NCBI GenBank assembly: GCA_020048255.1
Contig: JAIFMR010000215.1
Coordinates: forward strand, 1 to 5,388
DNA from: Rhodoferax sp.
GTDB taxonomy: Bacteria; Pseudomonadota; Gammaproteobacteria; Burkholderiales; Burkholderiaceae_C
Direction of reading: 5' to 3'
DNA length: 5,388 bases
The translations under genes and the position numbers were made by a program. The notes under the pieces are model-generated. The model saw nothing but the letters and a program-made list of their open reading frames with translations, ran no database searches and was not told the origin of the DNA. Position 1 is the stretch's first letter. The number at the start of each line of letters is the position of its first letter. This document shows positions 1 to 5,149 of the stretch, piece after piece.

Positions 1-908
1 CGCCGGTGGTGGCGCAGTTGTGTTTGCAGCGGCGCCTCAACCCGGTGCCGTTTTTGGTGGGGCTGGCCTGCGCCGCCAACATCGGCTCGGCAGCCACCCT
101 GATTGGCAACCCGCAAAACATGCTGATTGGCTCGGTGATGCACCTGCCGTTTGGTGGCTATGTGCGCCAGGCGGCGCTGCCCGTGGTTCTGAGCCTGCTG
201 GTGTTGTGGGCCTGGCTGGTGTGGGGGCCGCAAGATTCGCCGCGTGATACGAAGACCCCAAACCCTGAAGTGTTGCCGGCCGACGTAGCGCTTGAGCCGC
301 TAAGCGCGGACCTGGGCCCCATGCAAACACCCCCGTTTGATGCCTGGCAAACCACCAAAGGCCTGGTGGTGGCCAGCGCCTTGCTGCTGGTATTTTTGTT
401 CACCGACTGGCCGCGTGAAGTGGCAGCGCTGGTGGGCGCCGGGTTGCTGCTGCTGAGCCGGCACTTTCATTCTTCACAAGTGATGGGTTTTGTCGACTGG
501 GAGTTGCTGGTCTTGTTCATGGGGTTGTTTGTGGTGAACCACGCTTTTGAGTCCACCGGTTTGGCGGCCCAGGCGGTGGCCATGCTGGCGGCGCAGGGCA
601 TGCACTTGAGCGACCCCGGTCCCTTGATGGCAGCAGCCGTGGGGTTGTCCAACCTGGTGTCGAATGTGCCGGCGGTGATGCTGCTGCTGCCACATTTGTC
701 GGATGCCCAGTCTGGCATGACGCTTGCGTTGGTGAGCACCTTTGCCGGCAATCTGTTGTTGGTGGGCTCGATTGCCAACTTGATCGTGGTGGACCTGGCG
801 CACAGGAGTGGGGTGGCCATTGACTGGCGCGCCCATGCGCGCATCGGTTTGCCCGTGACGCTGCTGACACTGGCCGTGGTTTGGCTTAGCCTGCAGTGGA
901 CGCTATGA
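1..908 (+). CDS. ArsB/SLC13-type anion permease, C-terminal part (5' end outside window)
   Basis: Polytopic inner-membrane transporter of the ion transporter superfamily that includes ArsB, CitMHS and SLC13/DASS permeases. The reading frame is already open at the left edge, so this is a fragment of roughly 300 residues and the true start lies upstream; the GTG at position 6 is internal. Counting from that codon, the first family signature is at residues 11-43 (LNPVPFL...ANIGSAATLIGNPQNMLIG), a hairpin that in this family lies in the substrate site. A polar loop follows at about 75-115, then hydrophobic spans near 118-133, 137-151 and 166-180. The second, inverted-repeat signature is at 214-230 (LSNLVSNVPAVMLLLP), followed by STFAGNLLLVGSIANLIVVD at 244-263 and a last span at 280-297. 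The substrate cannot be told: arsenite, dicarboxylate, sulfate or another anion are all possible. It ends 46 bases before the hemerythrin-GGDEF gene on the same strand, so the two may share a transcript. Confidence 0.85.
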   Translation, partial: PVVAQLCLQRRLNPVPFLVGLACAANIGSAATLIGNPQNMLIGSVMHLPFGGYVRQAALPVVLSLLVLWAWLVWGPQDSPRDTKTPNPEVLPADVALEPLSADLGPMQTPPFDAWQTTKGLVVASALLLVFLFTDWPREVAALVGAGLLLLSRHFHSSQVMGFVDWELLVLFMGLFVVNHAFESTGLAAQAVAMLAAQGMHLSDPGPLMAAAVGLSNLVSNVPAVMLLLPHLSDAQSGMTLALVSTFAGNLLLVGSIANLIVVDLAHRSGVAIDWRAHARIGLPVTLLTLAVVWLSLQWTL

Positions 909-954
909 CGCCTTGGTGTAGCATGACCAGCGGTGACATCCCGTTAACCCTGCC

Positions 955-2439
955 ATGACCAACCGCAATGCCTTGATTTCCCCGGCCGAGATCTTTCCCT
1001 GGAGTGACAACTTCGCCACCGGGATTGAAAGCATTGACGTGCAGCACCATCAGTTGGTGAACTTGCTCAATCAACTTGCCGCCCACATGGCTTATGGTTC
1101 TGACGAGGTGACGCTCTACAAGGTGTTTGACGAGTTGGCTGATTACGCGGTGTACCACTTCCAGACTGAGGAAGGTATCTGGAACCAATACCTCGGTGGC
1201 GACGCCATGACACTGGCCCATGCCCGCACACACCAGGATTTTGTGGCTGAGGTGGTGCGTGTGCGGGGTGTCACGGGTGCCTTGAGCAACGAGCAGGCCA
1301 CGGAGCAGATGGTATCGTTTTTGACGCACTGGCTGGCTTTTCACATCCTTGAAGACGACACCCACATGGCCAACATTGTGCTGGGTTTGCAACGCGGCGA
1401 GAGCTTGGAGTGTGCCAAGGAAACCGCCAAGCTGCACATGAGCGGTGCAGCGCACATGCTGATTCAAGCCGTGCTCACCATGTATGACAACTTGTCGGCG
1501 CGCACCATGGCCTTGCTGCGTGAAATCAGCCAGCGTCGCCGGGCCGAGGAGCGCCTGCGCCTGTCCAACATCATTGTCGAAAGTTCAACCGACGCCATTT
1601 TCATCACCAACCCGCAAGGCCTGATCACCGAGGTCAATCCGGCTTTTTGCCAAAGTGTGCAACAGGACCGGGAGGCTTTGCTGGGCCAGTCCATTGCAGC
1701 GGTTCAGGCCGAACCCTTTGCCTCTGACAAGGGTCGGGCGATCTGGGACGCCACCCTGCAAAATGGCCAGTGGACGGGTGAGCTCAGCAGCCGCAGGCCC
1801 GATGGCGAGCTTGAGACCGTTTGGCTGAAGCTCTCCATCATCCAGGACGAAGTGCTTGAAACGCGGCACGTGGTGGGCATGGTGTCGTCGATTTCACAGC
1901 TGGTGCAACATCACCACACGCTGGAGACAGCCGCCAATCATGATGCCCTGACCGGCCTACCTAACCGTCGATTGCTGGATGACCGCTTGGCCCAGGCCAT
2001 TGAGTACAGCAAGCGCAACAGCACGATTTTGGCGGTGTGTTTGCTCGATCTGGACAGTTTCAAGCCCATCAACGACACACTGGGTCACGCGGTGGGGGAC
2101 GAGGTGTTGCGCGTCGTGGCGCAGCGCATGACACAAGCCCTGCGCGGCGCTGACACCGTGGCGCGTTTGGGCGGTGACGAATTCGTGGTGTTGCTGGGCG
2201 ACTTGGGCGCAGCGAATGAGGCCAAGCCTTTGCTGGAGCGCTTGCTGCATGAGGTGTCGCAGCCCGTGAAGGTGGACCACCACACAGTCAACGTGGGCGC
2301 CAGCATAGGGGTCATGCTGTATCCGAACGATTGTGCTGATGTTGACGATTTGCTGAAATATGCCGATGTGGCCATGTACGTTGCCAAGGCGCAAGGCAAG
2401 GCGTGCCTGAAGTTTTATTCAGAAAACCCCACCCAGTGA
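955..2439 (+). CDS. Bacteriohemerythrin-PAS-GGDEF diguanylate cyclase
   Basis: Predicted cytosolic sensor enzyme that makes cyclic-di-GMP from two GTP, 494 aa. Residues 12-145 are a bacteriohemerythrin domain with all seven expected diiron ligands: His31 (VQHHQL), His68 and Glu72 (HFQTEE), His89 and His93 (HARTH), His130 and Asp135 (HILEDD). Such domains bind O2 reversibly or sense redox state. A helical linker at about 180-202 leads to a PAS domain at roughly 203-315. The GGDEF domain runs from about 328 to 490. Visible residues are DLDSFK (365-370), Asn373, Asp382, the intact GGDEF (406-410) and the inhibitory RxxD (R397, D400) exactly five residues before it, so catalysis and product inhibition both look intact. 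There is no EAL or HD-GYP domain and no membrane span. The ATG at 955 is chosen because an in-frame stop lies at 934-936 and the conserved Trp16 needs a start before it; no good Shine-Dalgarno is visible. Which ligand the PAS domain binds is unknown. Confidence 0.95.
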   Translation: MTNRNALISPAEIFPWSDNFATGIESIDVQHHQLVNLLNQLAAHMAYGSDEVTLYKVFDELADYAVYHFQTEEGIWNQYLGGDAMTLAHARTHQDFVAEVVRVRGVTGALSNEQATEQMVSFLTHWLAFHILEDDTHMANIVLGLQRGESLECAKETAKLHMSGAAHMLIQAVLTMYDNLSARTMALLREISQRRRAEERLRLSNIIVESSTDAIFITNPQGLITEVNPAFCQSVQQDREALLGQSIAAVQAEPFASDKGRAIWDATLQNGQWTGELSSRRPDGELETVWLKLSIIQDEVLETRHVVGMVSSISQLVQHHHTLETAANHDALTGLPNRRLLDDRLAQAIEYSKRNSTILAVCLLDLDSFKPINDTLGHAVGDEVLRVVAQRMTQALRGADTVARLGGDEFVVLLGDLGAANEAKPLLERLLHEVSQPVKVDHHTVNVGASIGVMLYPNDCADVDDLLKYADVAMYVAKAQGKACLKFYSENPTQ

Positions 2440-2566
2440 CGGTCATCCTTGCCGGGTTCAGGGCAAGCCAGCTTCCTGATGTCGACGATAAGTCAGCTGC
2501 TATTCACCGCCTGTTGAACTGCGCACGACCCGGCACTGGACCTGCGACGCTGGATTTGTATTCCAT
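2440..2566. other. Convergent intergenic gap between the GGDEF gene and the sigma-54 activator
   Basis: These 127 bases separate two genes that converge. The only clear structure is a perfect 6-bp inverted repeat, CTTGCC (2448-2453) and GGCAAG (2462-2467), with an 8-base loop, 8 bases after the GGDEF stop codon. It has no T-tract on either strand, so it is at best a weak or Rho-assisted terminator. A small TGGA...TCCA pair (2551-2565) abuts the end of the activator gene. No coding sequence is evident. Confidence 0.35.
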
Positions 2567-3865
2567 TTAGACGTCACCGAGTTTTCTGAACAGCGTGCGT
2601 TCACTGATGCCGAGGCAACGTGCCAGCGCAGGACGATCGCCCTGGTACTTTGCCACTGCCCAAGCTAGATAGCGGCGCTCGTTTTCCTTGAGTGTGAGCC
2701 AGGCACCGCTGGCCTCATTGGTTCGCACCACGGGGCTGGCCTCTGCTTCGCTCTCGATGTCGAGAATATGCCTTGGCTCGATTTCATCGCCATCGGCAAG
2801 CAGGCTGGCACGTTCTAGCAGATTGCGCAACTCTCTGATATTGCCTTCGAACGGCATTTCGGCCAGCAGCGCTGAAGCCTCAGAACTTAAATGTAATGCC
2901 CGTCCCGGTGCGACGCGTGAAACCAGCGATTCCGCCAGCAACGCCAGGTCGGACGCTCGTTCGCGCAACGCCGGCGTGTGAATCGGAAAGGTGTTGATGC
3001 GGTAGTACAGATCGCGGCGGAATGCTTCGGCTTTCACCATCGTAGATAGATCGCGGTGCGTTGCCGAGATGAGACGGAAATCCGCCGGCAACACCTCGAC
3101 TCCGCCGACACGCCGATAGGTGCCGGTTTCGAGCAACCGCAGCAACTTGACCTGCAACGCGAGCGGCAGATCGCCGATTTCATCGAGAAACAGTGTGCCG
3201 CCGCTGGCGGCCTCGACGAGGCCTTGCTTTCGGTGCGTTGCACCGGTGAAGGCACCTTTCTCATACCCGAACAATTCGCTTTCGAACAGGGTCTCCGTCA
3301 GGCCTGAGCAATCGACAGCAACGAACGGCCGGGTCGCGCGAGGACTGCCCTCGTGGATCGCCTGAGCGACAAGTTCCTTACCGGTGCCTGTTTCACCGAG
3401 TAGCATCACCGTTGCCATAGACGGCGCTACGCGCATCATCCGTGACAGCATGCGCGTAAACGCTGGTGAGCGGCCAACCAAACCCTGCGCCGCGGGTCGG
3501 CTGCTGGCTTGACGGACCACGCGCATGGTCTCGACGTAGAGGGTTCTTTCGCCGTTGTCGTCGCGAATCGGTGTTGTTTCGACATCGACATGCTCTTCGC
3601 CGCGCGCGGTGTAATGCAGATGGAGTACTCGTTCCTTTTGGCCGCTGGTCCGGCTTTCCTGCAGGGGGCAAGATTCGCCTGCCTGGTCGCAGGGCACGCT
3701 GAAGCGGTGCGAGATCTCGTAGCACATGCGTCCAACCACTGGCTCGTCGTTACTGAAATCGCGCAGGTAGGCTCGATTGGCACAGAGGATGCGGTAGTTG
3801 GCATCCATGACGATGCTCGGCTCATCGAATGAATCCAAAAAAGAACCAATCTTATTCAGGCTCAC
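2567..3865 (-). CDS. Sigma-54-dependent enhancer-binding transcriptional activator (PAS, AAA+, Fis HTH)
   Basis: Cytosolic activator of RNA polymerase-sigma54, 432 aa, full length for the single-PAS members of the NtrC/NorR-like class. Residues 8-118 form a PAS sensor; it carries C28, C48, C59 and C66, the last three in a pattern C-Y-E...P-C-D...S-C-P-L that suggests metal, cluster or thiol sensing. The AAA+ domain spans about 128-355: Walker A GETGTGKE (157-164), the sigma-54 contact loop GAFTGA (204-209), Walker B TLFLDEIG (224-231), FRRDLYYRI (282-290) and the end of the domain FEGNIRELRNLLERA (339-353). A Fis-type helix-turn-helix lies at about 412-430. There is no phosphoacceptor receiver domain, so control is by the PAS ligand. 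The start is GTG (3865-3863), with GGGAGA about 7 bases ahead on the minus strand. It is divergent from the 48-aa gene, and a palindrome 16 bases upstream of its start suggests autoregulation as well as control of that gene. Confidence 0.93.
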   Translation of the reverse strand: MSLNKIGSFLDSFDEPSIVMDANYRILCANRAYLRDFSNDEPVVGRMCYEISHRFSVPCDQAGESCPLQESRTSGQKERVLHLHYTARGEEHVDVETTPIRDDNGERTLYVETMRVVRQASSRPAAQGLVGRSPAFTRMLSRMMRVAPSMATVMLLGETGTGKELVAQAIHEGSPRATRPFVAVDCSGLTETLFESELFGYEKGAFTGATHRKQGLVEAASGGTLFLDEIGDLPLALQVKLLRLLETGTYRRVGGVEVLPADFRLISATHRDLSTMVKAEAFRRDLYYRINTFPIHTPALRERASDLALLAESLVSRVAPGRALHLSSEASALLAEMPFEGNIRELRNLLERASLLADGDEIEPRHILDIESEAEASPVVRTNEASGAWLTLKENERRYLAWAVAKYQGDRPALARCLGISERTLFRKLGDV

Positions 3866-3880
3866 GCCAATCTCCCAATA

Positions 3881-3902
3881 TGCCGGAGTGTCAATTCTGG
3901 CA
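3881..3902. promoter_or_regulatory. Candidate upstream activator site (imperfect palindrome)
   Basis: The outer arms are TGCC (3881-3884) and GGCA (3899-3902). Matching inner bases extend the symmetry to the form TGCC-n-GA-n-T...A-n-TC-n-GGCA, with 7 of 11 pairs matching. It lies in the divergent intergenic region, centred about 140 bases before the predicted sigma-54 start, a normal distance for an enhancer. It is the best dyad seen there, so I infer it is the site of the adjacent Fis-type regulator. It also sits just upstream of that regulator's own start codon, which would allow autoregulation. Confidence 0.4.
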
Positions 3903-3978
3903 CTTTTAAAACTCTACTGCCGCCATTTTTTGTAAACAGTCCGAATGCTTTCCCTGCATGTAGAAAAATAATGAACGT

Positions 3979-3991
3979 TATCAATAACTTA
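3979..3991 (+). promoter_or_regulatory. IHF binding site
   Basis: TATCAATAACTTA matches the integration host factor consensus WATCAANNNNTTR at every defined position. It lies about 15 bases upstream of the -24 element and downstream of the candidate activator site, in AT-rich DNA. This is the usual place for the IHF bend that brings an enhancer-bound activator to sigma-54 polymerase. The same bases also form a small dyad, GTTAT-CA-ATAAC (3977-3988). Confidence 0.6.
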
Positions 3992-4005
3992 CACAACAAC
4001 TACAT

Positions 4006-4021
4006 TGGCTCGAAATATGCA
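4006..4021 (+). promoter_or_regulatory. Sigma-54 (-24/-12) promoter of the 48-aa gene
   Basis: TGGCTCGAAATATGCA agrees with TGGCAC-N5-TTGCA at all but two defined positions. The invariant GG (4007-4008) and GC (4019-4020) have the required spacing. Transcription is predicted to start near 4032, giving a leader of about 45 bases. A sigma-54 activator gene stands next to it and an IHF consensus lies just upstream, both of which support the call. The reading frame can be extended back over these bases from a TTG at 4005, but that extension would start within the promoter. Confidence 0.75.
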
Positions 4022-4060
4022 GTTATCTTGCCGAACGTATCGAATGTTTTCACAAACTTT

Positions 4061-4068
4061 GAGTGAGG
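4061..4068 (+). promoter_or_regulatory. Ribosome binding site deciding the start of the 48-aa gene
   Basis: GAGTGAGG ends 8 bases before the ATG at 4077. An in-frame ATG at 4044 would add 11 residues, but it lies only about 12 bases from the predicted transcript start and has no purine-rich sequence ahead of it. The 4077 start is therefore preferred. Confidence 0.6.
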
Positions 4069-4076
4069 CCTCCATC

Positions 4077-4223
4077 ATGAAACTGATCAATCTGCAACAT
4101 CAATCCGCCCACACTGCGGAAATTACAACAACATTGCTCGTGTTTACACCAATACTTGTCATGATGATTCCTCTGTTGCTTGTGTACGCGGCGATGCGTT
4201 GGCTCGGGATGTCGTTGAGTTAA
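4077..4223 (+). CDS. Small single-span membrane protein, 48 aa, unrecognised
   Basis: I do not recognise this family. The product has a short polar N-terminus (residues 1-16, with His8, His12 and two Gln), one strongly hydrophobic segment at about 17-41 (TTTLLVFTPILVMMIPLLLV then YAAM) containing two prolines, and a short C-terminal tail RWLGMSLS. It has no cysteine and no obvious signal-peptidase site, so it is probably a small inner-membrane protein. It may be a subunit or modulator of a larger complex, as many proteins of this size are; that is inference. Support for it being real: a good ribosome binding site, a well-placed sigma-54 promoter and IHF site, a divergent dedicated activator, and a terminator-like hairpin before the next operon. 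It is alone on its predicted transcript. The start is the ATG at 4077; a 59-aa form from 4044 is less likely. Confidence 0.65.
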   Translation: MKLINLQHQSAHTAEITTTLLVFTPILVMMIPLLLVYAAMRWLGMSLS

Positions 4224-4271
4224 TCCGGCCGTTTGTAACATGGGTTGACAAAACAATAGCTGTCATTTCAA

Positions 4272-4297
4272 TGCTGTCAGACCGTTTGATGACAGCA
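4272..4297. repeat. Inverted repeat, 8-bp arms
   Basis: TGCTGTCA (4272-4279) is the perfect reverse complement of TGACAGCA (4290-4297), with a 10-base spacer. A further direct copy of GCTGTCA lies at 4259-4265, 14 bases before the copy at 4273, so this may be either an RNA hairpin or a pair of protein-binding half-sites. Confidence 0.55.
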
Positions 4298-4311
4298 CTT
4301 GCTTAGCAAGT
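4297..4311. repeat. Inverted repeat, 6-bp arms, 3-base loop
   Basis: ACTTGC and GCAAGT flank the loop TTA. The hairpin abuts the preceding 8-bp inverted repeat, sharing base 4297. No T-tract follows, so it is not a classical terminator. Confidence 0.5.
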
Positions 4312-4321
4312 CATCGACCCT

Positions 4322-4370
4322 TGACACGGATTCCGTGCTGACTACATATTTGCACCGCACCCCCGTGTCA
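4322..4370. repeat. Long-range inverted repeat with internal dyads
   Basis: TGACACGG (4322-4329) and CCGTGTCA (4363-4370) pair perfectly across 33 bases. Within the spacer GTGC (4335-4338) can pair with GCAC (4352-4355), extending a long hairpin. An alternative compact dyad, CACGGA-T-TCCGTG (4325-4337), competes for the left arm, so two mutually exclusive folds are possible. Confidence 0.5.
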
Positions 4371-4391
4371 TTTCTGCCGCTTTACCGATGA

Positions 4392-4413
4392 TCAGTCCAG
4401 TTTGGTTGACTGA
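4392..4413. repeat. Inverted repeat, 6-bp arms
   Basis: TCAGTC (4392-4397) and GACTGA (4408-4413) are perfect complements with a 10-base loop, matching the loop length of the 8-bp repeat at 4272-4297. Confidence 0.4.
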
Positions 4414-4415
4414 AC

Positions 4416-4436
4416 CTGCTGATGTTCACCCAGCAG
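4416..4436. repeat. Inverted repeat, 6-bp arms
   Basis: CTGCTG (4416-4421) and CAGCAG (4431-4436) are perfect complements with a 9-base loop. It begins only two bases after the preceding inverted repeat, giving two hairpins in tandem. Confidence 0.4.
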
Positions 4437-4462
4437 TAACGCGCCTGAAGACACAGTTCTTC

Positions 4463-4474
4463 ACATTGCAATGT
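4463..4474. repeat. Perfect 12-base palindrome
   Basis: ACATTGCAATGT is fully self-complementary without a spacer, a form more typical of a protein-binding site than of an RNA hairpin. Flanking AGACA (4449-4453) and TGTCT (4472-4476) can also pair. Confidence 0.35.
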
Positions 4475-4481
4475 CTGAATG

Positions 4482-4506
4482 AATTACGGGTTAACCCTAA
4501 TTTTTT
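4482..4506 (+). terminator. Candidate intrinsic terminator of the sigma-54 transcript
   Basis: The left arm AATTA-C-GGG (4482-4490, with C4487 bulged) pairs with CCC-TAATT (4495-4502) around a TTAA loop. It runs into a tract of six T (4501-4506), two of which are in the stem. The stem is 8 bp and AU-rich apart from three G-C pairs, so strength is uncertain. It lies between the 48-aa gene and the mnhE leader, giving a predicted sigma-54 transcript of about 475 bases. Confidence 0.5.
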
Positions 4507-4515
4507 GTTCATTTA

Positions 4516-4529
4516 TTGACACATGTCAA
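4516..4529. promoter_or_regulatory. FNR/ANR-family-like dyad upstream of mnhE
   Basis: TTGACACATGTCAA has the 5-4-5 geometry of FNR/ANR/DNR boxes (TTGAT-N4-ATCAA), with C and G in place of the inner T and A of the half-sites. If it acts as a class II site centred at -41.5, transcription would start near 4564 with a weak -10 around 4552-4558 (CAATAT). The leftmost TTGACA could alternatively be a sigma-70 -35 element, but no good -10 follows 16-18 bases later. Confidence 0.35.
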
Positions 4530-4541
4530 CCTTGTTCCAGC

Positions 4542-4554
4542 TGTGAAGATCACA
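4542..4554. promoter_or_regulatory. Perfect dyad TGTGA-AGA-TCACA in the mnhE leader
   Basis: The half-sites are those of the CRP family, but the spacer is 3 bases rather than the canonical 6, so it is not a standard CRP site. It lies 12 bases after the FNR-like dyad, in the predicted promoter of the mnh operon. It may be an operator for another regulator. Confidence 0.25.
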
Positions 4555-4588
4555 ATATCAGCATGTATTTAAGTAATTTTCGAAAGTT

Positions 4589-4618
4589 ACCTGATCCCAT
4601 CCACATGGCAGGTCAGGT
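4589..4618 (+). repeat. Nested inverted repeat in the mnhE leader
   Basis: ACCTGA (4589-4594) pairs with TCAGGT (4613-4618), and inside it CCAT (4597-4600) pairs with ATGG (4605-4608) around CCAC. It could form an interrupted stem-loop in the mRNA leader. No T-tract follows. Confidence 0.3.
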
Positions 4619-4621
4619 TTC

Positions 4622-4638
4622 GGTAGACCTGGTAGACC
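4622..4638 (+). repeat. Tandem direct repeat GGTAGACC
   Basis: Two identical copies, at 4622-4629 and 4631-4638, are separated by one T. They lie directly ahead of the AAAGGA ribosome binding site (4639-4644) of mnhE, so this may be incidental or may influence translation initiation. Confidence 0.35.
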
Positions 4639-4651
4639 AAAGGATTCCAAG

Positions 4652-5149
4652 ATGAGAAAAGCGCGAGAACTGGCTGTTCTGTTCATCACTCTTTTTCTTT
4701 TCTGGGTTCTGCTCAACGGCACTTTGGCCAAGGATGTTTTACTGGTGGGGGTTGTGGCATCGCTGGTGATCACCCTCATGTTTCAAAACGGCTTGGCGCT
4801 GTTTTCCGAATTCAGATGGACTCCCAAGTCAATCATCACCTTGCTGCTCTACGTGCTGTTCTTTCTTAAAGAACTGGTTAAGTCCAATGTGAGCCTGGCC
4901 AAAATCGTGCTTTCGCCTGTCTTGCCACTGAAGCCGGGCATCGTCAAGGTTCGCACCCGTCTGAAAAGCCGCATGGGGCGCTTGCTGCTGACCAACTCCA
5001 TCACCCTGACACCAGGCACGCTGACGGTAGATATCGTGGGCGAATGGCTTTACATCCATTGGGTCACGGTGGATTCCACCGACATCGATGAAGCCACCGC
5101 TGCCATCGTGGGTGGGTTTGAACGTTATCTGGAGGTCATGTATGGCTGA
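4652..5149 (+). CDS. mnhE: Na+/H+ antiporter subunit E (MnhE/MrpE)
   Basis: Small inner-membrane subunit of the multisubunit Mrp/Mnh cation/proton antiporter, which exchanges cytoplasmic Na+ (or K+) for external H+ and serves in pH and salt homeostasis. At 165 aa the protein has the usual length. Hydrophobic spans lie at about 7-25, 28-46 and 59-74. The C-terminal soluble part carries the family signature: PGIVKVRTRLKS (95-106) and LLTNSITLTPGTLTVDI (112-128), followed by WLYIHWVTVDSTD (132-144). The ATG at 4652 has AAAGGA about 7 bases ahead. Its stop codon overlaps the start of mnhF, so the two are translationally coupled. E appears to be the first gene of its operon, unlike the common A-B-C-D-E-F-G order; the large antiporter subunits are probably further downstream, outside the window. 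Confidence 0.95.
   Translation: MRKARELAVLFITLFLFWVLLNGTLAKDVLLVGVVASLVITLMFQNGLALFSEFRWTPKSIITLLLYVLFFLKELVKSNVSLAKIVLSPVLPLKPGIVKVRTRLKSRMGRLLLTNSITLTPGTLTVDIVGEWLYIHWVTVDSTDIDEATAAIVGGFERYLEVMYG

Larger units (their letters stand above)
4224..4481 (+). other. Gene-free stretch dense in inverted repeats; possible structured 3' UTR or small RNA
   Basis: No convincing coding sequence is present on either strand in the roughly 430 bases between the 48-aa gene and mnhE. This part instead holds at least six separate perfect inverted repeats of 6-8 bp, listed individually. The pentamer TGACA or its complement TGTCA occurs six times here (4246, 4261, 4275, 4290, 4322, 4366) and twice more at 4517-4528, well above the chance level of less than one. 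If the sigma-54 transcript runs to the terminator-like hairpin at 4482-4506, this is its 3' untranslated region. It could also encode an independent RNA or a cluster of regulator sites. Confidence 0.45.

Noticed and set aside
886..1467. A 193-codon open frame on the minus strand
   Set aside because: It is antisense to the hemerythrin domain, whose plus-strand product has a full set of conserved ligands; the minus product shows no recognisable domain.
1957..2394. A 145-codon open frame on the minus strand
   Set aside because: It is antisense to the GGDEF domain, with no motifs and no ribosome binding site noted.
2448..2467. Strong intrinsic terminator after the GGDEF gene
   Set aside because: The stem is only 6 bp with an 8-base loop and no T-run follows on either strand; noted within the intergenic entry only.
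3898..3912. TGGCAC at 3898 as a second sigma-54 promoter
   Set aside because: The -12 GC is absent at the required spacing (AAAC is found instead); the TGGCA is better explained as the right arm of the palindrome at 3881-3902.
4005..4223. A 72-residue version of the small protein starting at TTG 4005
   Set aside because: The extra 5' part lies over the -24/-12 promoter and before the predicted transcript start; the ATG at 4077 has the ribosome binding site.
4050..4256. Minus-strand open frame of 68 codons opposite the small gene
   Set aside because: Its composition is rich in His, Gln and Arg, as expected of an antisense shadow, and it has no promoter or domain; the plus-strand frame has matching expression signals.
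4542..4554. A canonical CRP site
   Set aside because: The half-sites match but the spacer is 3 bases, not 6, so CRP itself is not expected to bind; kept only as a dyad of unknown function.
4558..4779. Minus-strand open frame of 73 codons over the mnhE start
   Set aside because: It overlaps the conserved N-terminus and leader of mnhE and shows no domain.
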